Of a stretch of DNA of 5,741 nt, positions 1 to 5,741 are shown in pieces. A program made the position numbers and the translations under genes. The stretch is taken from positions 1 through 5,741 of the forward strand of contig JANYBE010000570.1 in NCBI GenBank assembly GCA_025360945.1, read 5' to 3'. This DNA is from Rhizobacter sp. (GTDB lineage: Bacteria > Pseudomonadota > Gammaproteobacteria > Burkholderiales > Burkholderiaceae_C). Every line of letters starts with the position of its first letter. Positions within the stretch are counted from its first letter, which is position 1. A model generated the notes under the pieces. The model was not told the origin of the DNA. It did no database searches and was given only the letters and a program-made list of their open reading frames with translations.

Positions 1-579
1 ATTCACCAGGTCGACAAGGAAGAGCCGATCGAGAAGCTCGAGAACACGCTCAAGCGCGACCCGGCGCTGGCCTTCAAGCTGCTGCGCTACCTCAACTCGC
101 CGGCCTTCGGGCTGCGCGTCGAGATCAGCTCGTTTCGCCACGCGATCATGATGCTGGGCTACAAGCGCCTGAAGCGCTGGCTCGCGCTGCTGCTCGCTAC
201 CGCGAGCAAGGACGTGAACCTGAAGCCGGTGATGTTCGCTGCGGTGCGGCGCGGCCTCCTGATGGAAGAACTCGTGCGCAGCAACGGCGACGAGGAGATG
301 CGCAATGAGATGTTCATCTGCGGCGTGTTCTCGCTGCTCGATCGCATGTTCCAACAGCCGTTCGCCACGCTGCTCGATACCATCCCGGTGCCCGAGCGCG
401 TGCACCAGGCACTGGCCGAACAGACCGGGCCGTTTCAGCCCTACATCGAGCTGGTGCGGGCGATCGAGGACGAGTCACTGTTCGAGTTCCGCGACGCGGC
501 CGACACGCTGATGTTGAGTGTGAGCGAGATCAACCGTGCCCAGCTGCGCGCGCTGATGGCCGCCAGCGAACTGGAGTGA
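1..579 (+). CDS. HDOD-domain signalling protein, YuxH/EAL-HDOD type (3' part, truncated by window edge)
   Basis: The frame is open from base 1 and ends at TGA 577-579, giving 192 visible residues with no start codon; the ATG at 148 lies inside the domain and is not the true start. The visible part begins in an HDOD domain: the stretch RDPALAFKLLRYLNSPAFGL, then an ISSFRHAIMMLG segment and a KRLKRWLALLL helix, is typical of HDOD domains of the YuxH family (COG3434), where an often degenerate EAL domain precedes HDOD. HDOD domains resemble HD hydrolase folds without the metal-binding HD residues and act as protein-interaction or regulatory modules. About 200 residues, presumably with the EAL domain, would lie upstream, but they are not visible, so an HDOD-only protein is also possible. 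The stop codon overlaps the GTG start of the next gene (GTGA), which suggests translational coupling with the sensor kinase. HDOD identification is confident; the EAL partner is inferred. Confidence 0.88.
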   Translation: MHQVDKEEPIEKLENTLKRDPALAFKLLRYLNSPAFGLRVEISSFRHAIMMLGYKRLKRWLALLLATASKDVNLKPVMFAAVRRGLLMEELVRSNGDEEMRNEMFICGVFSLLDRMFQQPFATLLDTIPVPERVHQALAEQTGPFQPYIELVRAIEDESLFEFRDAADTLMLSVSEINRAQLRALMAASELE

Positions 580-3500
580 ACTCTCCCGAGCCGTGGCCTT
601 CTGCCAGCGGCTGGCGGGAATTTTTCGACCTGCTCTCGGATGCTGTCGTGGTGTTCGATGCGAATGCCCGCGTCGTGCTCGCCAACACCGCCGCGCTGCG
701 GCTGCTGCCGTGCGAGGCCGGCATGCCGGTCGAACAGTTCCAGGCCACGTTGGGGGGTGCCACCGTGCGCTGGTTGCGCCGCGCGGCCACGGCGCGGCGC
801 GAACCCACACCCCCACCCAGTGCGCGCCTGGCCGATGGCCGTAGCGCCACGATCGCGTGGCGCCGGCTCGACGCCCAGCTCGCGGCGATTCACATCGCGC
901 CGGCGGCCGAGGGGCGGCCGGCGGCCAGCGCCGTGCCGCTCCCCGAGCCGTTGAGCCTTCCCGCGCCCGGCATGCGCGAGACCATCGCGTTCCTCTGGGA
1001 GTCGCCATTCCCGGCGATGCTGCAAGGCAGCGACTTCCGGTTCGCCGACGTGAACCAGGCCTTTCTCGACTTCATCGGCGACACGCGTGAACACGTGATC
1101 GGTCGCGACCCGCTCGAGTACATGTTGCCCGACGACCAGGCCATGTTCATGGCCGGGCGAGCGCGGCTGCGGCAGATGCGGCCCGAGCCGGCGCTGGTGG
1201 ACGGCCGCCTGCTTGACGCGAGTGGCCGCGAACGCCGCTACCGTGCCGCGCGCCGCACGCTGATCGACGAGGCCGGACAGAGCCTGTACCTGGCCGTGCT
1301 GCAGGACACAACCGCCGAACACCTTGCGCGCGAACGCGCCGACCGCTCGCTGCGCGAACTCGACGACTGGTTCGACCTGAGCCCGGTGGGCATGGTGCTG
1401 TACGACGAGCGCGGCCTGCTGGTACGTACCAACCCCGCGTTCGACGCACTCGCCGGCGCGCTGCCGGTGTCGCTCGCCGATGCACCCACCGGCCTGCGCG
1501 AGTTGCTCGGCTGGGACGCCGATGCAGCGGCCCCGTCGGCCTCCGAGCCAGCCGCGCCACCGCTGGAGCGCCAGGGCTGGGTGACGCCGCCCGGCGAGAC
1601 CGCGCGGCTGCTGCGCGCCATCGTGCGTGGTTACCAGACGGCGGGCGGTCAGCGCCGCACGATGGCCGTGATCGAAGACCGCAGCGCGGAAGAGGAGCGC
1701 GATCTTGCGCAGCTGCAGATCGGTGCGCTGATAGATACCGCCGGCGTCGGCCTGGCCACGTTCCAGGAATCGATCGGCTGGGTGCGCCAGCGTCATGCGC
1801 CGAGCCCACCGGGCGCTGCGACGACGGTCTCGGCCGCGCTGCACGCGATAAGTCGCGACATCGTCGCCGTCGAATCGCTGCCCGAGTTCGAACGCCTGCA
1901 GACCGCGCTGCGCCGCGCCGAGCGCGCCGAGGTGCGCTACGCGATCATTCATCCGGAGCTGGGCCAGCGCTGGCTGCTCACGCGCGTCGAACCGGCGACG
2001 CTGGCCTCGGGCATGCGCACGACCTCGGTCGTCACGCTCGACATCACCGAGCAGCACAACTCGCAGCTGCGCACTGAGCAGTTGCTGCACGAACTGACGA
2101 CGATTCTAGAGAGCACGAGCGCCGGCATCGCCTACCTGCGTGGCGACACGGTCGTGCGTTGCAATCGCCGCTTCGAGGCGATGCTGGGCCTGAGTATCGG
2201 CATGATGCAGGGGCTTACCGTGCAGCAATTGCTGGGCGCAAATCCGCGCACTGGGGCGATCGCGTCGGACGCCCGTCAGGCCCTCGCAGAGGGCACTATC
2301 TACGAAACCGAGTTCGACGTCGAACTGGCCACGGGTGGTACCGTGCACACGCGCTGGTACTCGTTGTCGGTGCGGCGCGCTGGGCAGACCGCGGGCGAAG
2401 TCGAGGCTATCGCGGTGCTGTCCGACGTGACACGGCTAAAGGCGCGGGAGCTCGAGTTCGAAACCGTCGCGCGCGAGAGCGAGTTGATGTTCAGCCTTTC
2501 GGGCGTCGGCATCGCGTTCGTGCGCGACGGCCGCATCCAGCGCGCAAACCAGGCGCTCGCGCACCTGGCCGGGTGCAGTGTCGCCGAGCTGACAACGCTG
2601 CGGCTGGCCGATCTGTTCGTCGACGCCGACGAGTTCGCGCGGCGCTGGCCCCAGACGCAGCAAAGTCTGTTCGAGCACGGCCGTTGGACCGGTGAGCGCC
2701 AGCTGCGCACCCGCGACGGCCGCGCGCCGTGGGTGCAGGTCAGCAAGCGCTTCGTCACCGAGGGCGATCCGGCGGGCGGCATCATCGCGTCGTACGTCAA
2801 CGTCGATGCGCGACATCGTGCCGAGCGTGCGGTGGCGATGCAGGCGGACCGCACGCGCTCGATCCTCGATTCGGTGCTGGTGGGCATCGTCACCGTCGGT
2901 CCGCAGGGCATCGAGTGGATGAACCGCTCGGCGCGGCGCATGTTCGGCGGCGACCTGGCGGATTTCGTGAACCTGCCGATCGCAACCGTCGCCACCGGCG
3001 AGCCGGACCATCCGTTCCTGCGCACCGAGTACCTCACCGAGCTCGTCGAAGGCCAGGCCGAGACCTTCGAGTGTCGCGTGATGGCGCGAGACGGGCGCGA
3101 ATTCTGGGTCGTCGGCAACGTCGTCTCGACGGCGCGCGAATCGACCGGCCGCCAGCTTACCTACGCGCTGCTCGACATCCAGCGCCGGCGTGAAGCCGAG
3201 GCCCGCGTGTCGCAGGCGCAGGCGCAGTTGCAGCGCATCATCGAGGCCGCGCCGCTGGCGATCACGCTGCGCGACGCGCACACGCTGAAGGTGCTTCAGG
3301 TCAATGGCGTAGCGGCCGCGAACGGGCGCATTACGGCACAGGCGCTGATCGGCCGCACACCGGAGGAAATTTTCGATCCCGAGACGGCCGCGCTGCGCCG
3401 CCGCGACATGGAGCAGGCGCTGGCCACCTCGGAGGTGACCAAGCGCGAGTACCTGATCGAACAAGACGGCGAGCCTCGCGTCTGGGACGCGCGCTATCTG

Positions 3501-4226
3501 CCGCTGTCGTCGGGCCCGGGCCAGCCGCCGGATCAGCTGCTGATGGTCGCGACCGACGTGACCGAGCAGCGCACCGCGCAGGAGGCACGCTTCGAGGCCG
3601 CGATCGCGCAGCGCGAGATGTTGGTCAAGGAAGTGCACCACCGCATCAAGAACAATCTGCAAGGCGTTGCCGGGCTGCTGCAGCAGATCGCGCAGCGCAA
3701 GCCCGAGGTGGCCGGGCCGATCTCGGAAGTCGTCGGCCAGGTGCAGGCGATTGCGCAGGTCTACGGGCTTCAGGTCGGGGAGAGCGGGCCGCTGCAACTC
3801 GAGAGCGTGGTTAAGGCGATCACGGGTTCGGTGCAGCGCACCTTCGGGCGCGTGATCCGCTTCGAGACGACCGGCGTCGAGCCCGGCCGCTGGATGCTGC
3901 CCGAGGCCGAGGCGATCCCGATCGCGCTGACTCTCAACGAGCTGCTTACCAATGCAGTCAAGCATTGCGTCGGGACGCCGGACACGGCAGTGATGTGCAC
4001 ATTCGCATGCGCCGATGCCCAGATCCAGGTGCTGATCAAAAACCCCGGCGTGCTGCCTGAGGGTTTCAACCTGGCCCGCATCCCGGGCGGCGTCTCAGGG
4101 CTGGGGCTGGTGCGCGCGCTGTTGCCGCGGCGCAGTGCGCAGCTCTCGCTCGTGCAGCAGGGCGACCAGGTACTGGCGACGGTGGTGCTCGCCCCGCCGG
4201 GGGTGACGCGCGCCGAGCCTGTTTGA
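576..4226 (+). CDS. Soluble multi-PAS sensor histidine kinase, HisKA_2 type
   Basis: A cytoplasmic sensor kinase of 1216 residues with no signal peptide or membrane segment. About eight tandem PAS-like units can be read, at roughly residues 13-110, 135-250, 259-375, 380-495, 505-625, 633-755, 758-875 and 884-1000. Several end in the typical PAS/PAC exit (DTTAEH, DITEQ, DVTRLK, DVTEQ). Units 1, 3 and 4 are degenerate, and Ala/Pro-rich linkers lie near residues 112-133 and 312-330. The transmitter follows: the H box EVHHRIKNNLQ at 1019-1029 is the HisKA_2 signature, with His1022 the likely phosphoacceptor by alignment to HWE-type HR motifs. The N box is NELLTNAVKH (1121-1130; Glu1122, Asn1126) and the G2 region is GGVSGLGLV (1171-1179). 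The expected DxGxG reads NPGVL (1156-1160), so the adenine-contacting Asp is Asn. The GTG start is preferred because the next in-frame start would cut into PAS1 and because GTGA overlaps the upstream stop; no good separate Shine-Dalgarno is seen. The ANTAR regulator downstream is the likely partner. The ligand is unknown. Confidence 0.93.
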   Translation: MNSPEPWPSASGWREFFDLLSDAVVVFDANARVVLANTAALRLLPCEAGMPVEQFQATLGGATVRWLRRAATARREPTPPPSARLADGRSATIAWRRLDAQLAAIHIAPAAEGRPAASAVPLPEPLSLPAPGMRETIAFLWESPFPAMLQGSDFRFADVNQAFLDFIGDTREHVIGRDPLEYMLPDDQAMFMAGRARLRQMRPEPALVDGRLLDASGRERRYRAARRTLIDEAGQSLYLAVLQDTTAEHLARERADRSLRELDDWFDLSPVGMVLYDERGLLVRTNPAFDALAGALPVSLADAPTGLRELLGWDADAAAPSASEPAAPPLERQGWVTPPGETARLLRAIVRGYQTAGGQRRTMAVIEDRSAEEERDLAQLQIGALIDTAGVGLATFQESIGWVRQRHAPSPPGAATTVSAALHAISRDIVAVESLPEFERLQTALRRAERAEVRYAIIHPELGQRWLLTRVEPATLASGMRTTSVVTLDITEQHNSQLRTEQLLHELTTILESTSAGIAYLRGDTVVRCNRRFEAMLGLSIGMMQGLTVQQLLGANPRTGAIASDARQALAEGTIYETEFDVELATGGTVHTRWYSLSVRRAGQTAGEVEAIAVLSDVTRLKARELEFETVARESELMFSLSGVGIAFVRDGRIQRANQALAHLAGCSVAELTTLRLADLFVDADEFARRWPQTQQSLFEHGRWTGERQLRTRDGRAPWVQVSKRFVTEGDPAGGIIASYVNVDARHRAERAVAMQADRTRSILDSVLVGIVTVGPQGIEWMNRSARRMFGGDLADFVNLPIATVATGEPDHPFLRTEYLTELVEGQAETFECRVMARDGREFWVVGNVVSTARESTGRQLTYALLDIQRRREAEARVSQAQAQLQRIIEAAPLAITLRDAHTLKVLQVNGVAAANGRITAQALIGRTPEEIFDPETAALRRRDMEQALATSEVTKREYLIEQDGEPRVWDARYLPLSSGPGQPPDQLLMVATDVTEQRTAQEARFEAAIAQREMLVKEVHHRIKNNLQGVAGLLQQIAQRKPEVAGPISEVVGQVQAIAQVYGLQVGESGPLQLESVVKAITGSVQRTFGRVIRFETTGVEPGRWMLPEAEAIPIALTLNELLTNAVKHCVGTPDTAVMCTFACADAQIQVLIKNPGVLPEGFNLARIPGGVSGLGLVRALLPRRSAQLSLVQQGDQVLATVVLAPPGVTRAEPV

Positions 4227-4276
4227 GGCGCACGGCGGCCCTCGCGGAGTCGTGAGATATCACACAGCGTTACAAG

Positions 4277-4293
4277 CCCCCTCATTACGGGGG
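4277..4293 (+). other. Hairpin CCCCC/GGGGG (alternative structure 1)
   Basis: CCCCC at 4277-4281 can pair with GGGGG at 4289-4293 around a seven-base loop TCATTAC. The stem is short but all G-C. It shares its 3' arm with the larger hairpin at 4288-4318, so the two cannot form together. The sequence complementarity is direct; the function is not known. Confidence 0.45.
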
Positions 4294-4318
4294 ATCGCCC
4301 GCTATTCACGCGCCCCCG
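4288..4318 (+). other. Bulged hairpin CGGGGG..CGC/GCG..CCCCCG (alternative structure 2)
   Basis: CGGGGG (4288-4293), a two-base AT bulge and CGC (4296-4298) pair with GCG (4310-4312) and CCCCCG (4313-4318) around an 11-base loop. This gives nine G-C pairs. It competes with the 4277-4293 hairpin for the same G run. It is followed by CTTTCACGG, which is too poor in T for a standard intrinsic terminator. The layout resembles an attenuator or antiterminator switch, but that is inference. Confidence 0.45.
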
Positions 4319-4346
4319 CTTTCACGGACAATCGCGGCCAAAGGAA

Positions 4347-4394
4347 ATGAGCACCTCGTCGCGTTGGGCGCAATCGGGGAGGCGAATTACATGA
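4347..4394 (+). CDS. Possible 15-codon leader ORF overlapping the regulator start
   Basis: An ATG at 4347 opens a 15-codon frame (product MSTSSRWAQSGRRIT) whose TGA at 4392-4394 overlaps the ATG of the response regulator as ATGA. This is the arrangement expected of a translationally coupled leader. Against it, the nearest purine-rich sequence (AAAGGA, ending at 4345) sits only one base before this ATG, too close for efficient initiation, and the peptide has no run of one amino acid that would suggest a classical attenuation peptide. The overlap may be chance. Confidence 0.2.
   Translation: MSTSSRWAQSGRRIT
4376..4382 (+). promoter_or_regulatory. Ribosome binding site of the ANTAR regulator
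   Basis: GGGGAGG lies eight bases before ATG 4391. It matches the anti-Shine-Dalgarno well and decides the start in favour of ATG 4391 over an in-frame TTG at 4364, which would place this site inside the coding sequence and add nine residues before the receiver domain. Confidence 0.75.
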
Positions 4395-4993
4395 CTGCGA
4401 ACCGGAAGGCCACGATCCTCGTCGTCGATGACGACCGGCTGGTGCTTGCCACGTTGGCGCACGGGCTGACGCAAGCCGGCTACGACGTTATCGACGCCGA
4501 CAACGGCGACGACGCGATCCTGCTGGCGCGTGAGCATCGCCCCGATCTGGCTTTGCTCGACATCCGTATGCAAGGCAAGAGTGGCTTCGACGTAGCGGCC
4601 TATCTGCGCGAATATTGCCAGCTGCCGTTCATGTTCCTGTCGGCATTCTCCGATGAGCAGACTGCCGCACAGGTGAAGGCGCTCGGCGCCGTCGCCTACC
4701 TGGTCAAGCCGCTCGACATCGGCCAGATCCTGCCAGTGGTCGATGCAGCGCTCGCTGCCGACGCGGCGCGCGCTGCCGAGTCGATCGGCCCCGCCCGTGC
4801 CAGCGACGCCGCGATGCCGGCACCTGAGGTACTGATGGCGGTGGGCGTGCTGATGCACCGCTACTCGCTGGCGCGTGTCCAGGCCTTCGAGCGCCTGCAC
4901 CGGCTCGCGCAGGCCGAACATCGCTCGATCGATGCGCAGGCCAAGCTGCTCCTCGACGCGGTCGAAGTGCTGGCCCTGCCTGCAGACGCCTGA
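4391..4993 (+). CDS. Response regulator with ANTAR RNA-binding domain (AmiR/NasT/EutV type antiterminator)
   Basis: The 200-residue product has an N-terminal CheY-like receiver (about 7-122) with the full phosphorylation site: acidic pocket Asp13/Asp14, phosphoacceptor Asp57 in LLDIRM, switch Ser84 in FLSAF and Lys106 in VKPLD. An Ala-rich linker (about 119-145) leads to residues 146-194, which match the ANTAR pattern: AVGVLMHR (150-157) corresponds to the family's A-x-G-x-L-M-x-R, followed by AFERLHRLA and a closing A-x-LLLDAVEVL helix. ANTAR regulators such as AmiR, NasT and EutV bind paired hairpins in nascent mRNA and prevent termination, and phosphorylation promotes dimerisation in EutV. 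The upstream HisKA_2 kinase is the natural partner, since EutW/EutV uses the same kinase class. The gene is 164 bp after the kinase, on the same strand, with a strong ribosome site. The target transcript is not visible here. ANTAR identification rests on motif reading, not a profile search. Confidence 0.9.
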   Translation: MTANRKATILVVDDDRLVLATLAHGLTQAGYDVIDADNGDDAILLAREHRPDLALLDIRMQGKSGFDVAAYLREYCQLPFMFLSAFSDEQTAAQVKALGAVAYLVKPLDIGQILPVVDAALAADAARAAESIGPARASDAAMPAPEVLMAVGVLMHRYSLARVQAFERLHRLAQAEHRSIDAQAKLLLDAVEVLALPADA

Positions 4994-5002
4994 CGCGGTC
5001 GT

Positions 5003-5741
5003 TCAGCGCGATTCGGTGCTGCCTTGCGGCAGCGAAAAGTGGAAGTGCGCGCCGCGGCTCACTTCGCCCTCGCCCCAGATCTCGCCGCCGTGCCGACGCA
5101 CGATGCGCCGCACCGAGGCCAGGCCGACGCCGGTGCCGGGGAAGTCATTCGCGCTGTGCAGGCGCTGGAATACGCCGAACAAGCGGTCTGCAAACCGCAT
5201 GTCGAAGCCGGCACCATTGTCGGCAATGCTGAACGTGTCGGCATCCCGCGCATGGCGGCTGAACGAGATCGTCGCGGGGCTGGTCTTGCCGGTGTACTTC
5301 CAGGCGTTGCCGAGCAGGTTCTCGATCACGACGCGCAGCAGCGTCGGGTCGCCCTGCACCTGCATGCCGGATTCGATCTCGACGCGCACGTCGCGCTCCG
5401 GCCACTGGCGGCGTAGGTCGTCCGTGATGAAGCCGGCGAGCTGCGTCAGGTTCACGGGCTGGCGCGCCAGCGGTTGCGACGAAAGTTTGGACAGCGCCAG
5501 CAGTGCGTCGATCATGTTGTTCATGCGCGCCGCGGCGCCGAGCACGCGCTCGAGGTGATCGACGCCGATCCGGTCGAGCACCCGCGCGTAGTCTTCCTTG
5601 ACGATTCGGGTGAAGCCTTCGACGACGCGGATCGGTGCACGCAGGTCGTGCGAGACGAGCGTTCCGAACGACTCCGGGTTGTTTTCGCCCTCCAGCTCGC
5701 CGATCCGCTCGCGCGCTTCGCGCAAGGCGGCGGTCAGCGCC
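5003..5741 (-). CDS. Sensor histidine kinase, HisKA-HATPase, phytochrome-like class (3' part, truncated by window edge)
   Basis: On the minus strand the frame is open from the right edge to TGA at 5005-5003, giving 246 visible residues. The codon at 5725 is a TTG inside a helical linker and not a credible start; codons upstream of it (A-L-T-A-A) continue the same helix. All core kinase motifs are present: H box SHDLRAPIR with its His codon at 5650-5648, N box ENLLGNAWKYTG, G1 DNGAGFDM, F-box-like FGVFQRLH and G2 GTGVGLASV followed by RRHGGEIWGEG. This set, with a short coiled linker before the H box, is typical of cytoplasmic kinases related to bacteriophytochromes (COG4251), so the missing N-terminus probably carries PAS, GAF, receiver or phytochrome modules. 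It is convergent with the ANTAR regulator, with nine bases between the two stop codons, so it belongs to a different transcript. A link to the upstream system is not shown. Confidence 0.92.
   Translation of the reverse strand, partial: ALTAALREARERIGELEGENNPESFGTLVSHDLRAPIRVVEGFTRIVKEDYARVLDRIGVDHLERVLGAAARMNNMIDALLALSKLSSQPLARQPVNLTQLAGFITDDLRRQWPERDVRVEIESGMQVQGDPTLLRVVIENLLGNAWKYTGKTSPATISFSRHARDADTFSIADNGAGFDMRFADRLFGVFQRLHSANDFPGTGVGLASVRRIVRRHGGEIWGEGEVSRGAHFHFSLPQGSTESR
5018..5033. other. Perfect 6-bp hairpin near the convergent gene ends
   Basis: GCTGCC (5018-5023) and GGCAGC (5028-5033) are perfect inverted arms around TTGC on the plus strand, which reads as a GCAA (GNRA-type) tetraloop on the minus strand. 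It lies 25 bases after the regulator stop and inside the last codons of the convergent kinase. Neither strand has a T run after the stem: the plus strand continues GAAAAG. It could stabilise or end the regulator mRNA, but since it also encodes kinase residues LPQGS, chance is possible. Confidence 0.3.

Larger units (their letters stand above)
4227..4390 (+). promoter_or_regulatory. Structured intergenic leader before the ANTAR regulator gene
   Basis: This 164-bp gap separates the kinase from its probable partner regulator. No convincing sigma-70 -35/-10 pair is visible, so it is unclear whether the regulator has its own promoter or is read through from the kinase. The gap holds a short hairpin CTCGC/GTGAG (4241-4245 with 4252-4256, one G-U pair) around a six-base loop GGAGTC, an imperfect dyad GTGA-GATA-TCAC (4252-4263), two competing GC-rich hairpins (separate entries), a possible small leader ORF and the Shine-Dalgarno of the regulator. 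No run of T follows any stem, so a classical intrinsic terminator is not supported. A regulatory role is inferred from the density of structure and from the RNA-binding nature of the downstream product. Confidence 0.4.

Noticed and set aside
441..2090. 549-codon open frame on the minus strand, rich in Arg, Gln, Ala and Gly
   Set aside because: It lies wholly antisense to the HDOD and kinase genes, which have clear domain motifs. Its composition is typical of a shadow frame in high-GC DNA and no domain can be recognised.
2436..3965. 509-codon open frame on the minus strand
   Set aside because: Antisense to the PAS and HisKA_2 coding region; low-complexity composition with no recognisable motif, and explained by GC bias in the real gene.
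4252..4264. CRP-like site (GTGA and TCACA arms)
   Set aside because: The arms are four bases apart, not the six of a CRP site, and no promoter elements are placed around it.
4241..4293. Canonical ANTAR paired-hairpin target
   Set aside because: The two short hairpins have loops GGAGTC (no A at position 1) and TCATTAC (seven bases), and no terminator with a T run follows. It is kept only as a weak possibility in the leader finding.
4288..4330. Intrinsic terminator after the kinase gene
   Set aside because: The stem is strong, but only three T follow it, within CTTTCACGG, so a classical terminator is not supported.
4364..4390. In-frame TTG as an upstream start for the ANTAR regulator
   Set aside because: The ATG at 4391 has a strong GGGGAGG eight bases before it and begins right at the receiver domain; the extension would overlap that ribosome site.
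5003..5725. Second kinase as a complete short gene starting at 5725
   Set aside because: The start would be a TTG within a helical linker just before the H box, and the frame stays open to the window edge. It is better read as the 3' part of a longer kinase.

Overview
The window is GC-rich throughout, with strong G/C third-position bias and long open frames on the antisense strand that are shadows of real genes. The domain types (an EAL-HDOD-type protein, a multi-PAS soluble histidine kinase, an ANTAR response regulator and a phytochrome-type histidine kinase) suggest a high-GC proteobacterium, most likely a betaproteobacterium of the Burkholderiales or Rhodocyclales. That placement is inferred from sequence style, not from a marker gene.

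Layout. (1) Positions 1-579, plus strand: the C-terminal 192 residues of an HDOD-domain protein of the YuxH type, cut by the left window edge. (2) Positions 576-4226, plus strand: a 1216-residue cytoplasmic sensor kinase with about eight tandem PAS-like units and a C-terminal HisKA_2/HATPase module. Its GTG start overlaps the TGA stop of the HDOD gene by 4 bp. (3) Positions 4227-4390: a 164-bp gap with two mutually exclusive GC-rich hairpins, a possible 15-codon leader ORF and a strong Shine-Dalgarno. (4) Positions 4391-4993, plus strand: a 200-residue response regulator made of a complete receiver domain and a C-terminal ANTAR RNA-binding domain. (5) Positions 5003-5741, minus strand: the C-terminal 246 residues of a separate, conventional HisKA/HATPase kinase, convergent with the regulator and cut by the right window edge.

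How the genes may work together. HisKA_2 kinases and ANTAR regulators form known two-component antitermination systems, EutW/EutV being the characterised example. The kinase and regulator here are therefore best read as a cognate pair: a soluble multi-PAS sensor phosphorylates the receiver Asp57, and the ANTAR domain then binds nascent RNA and prevents termination. Unusual points are the coupling of an HDOD protein to the kinase, the very long PAS array, the loss of the usual ATP-binding Asp in the kinase G1 box (NPGVL in place of DxGxG), and the structured gap just before the ANTAR gene, which could be a self-regulatory leader. The signal and the RNA targets cannot be read from this window.
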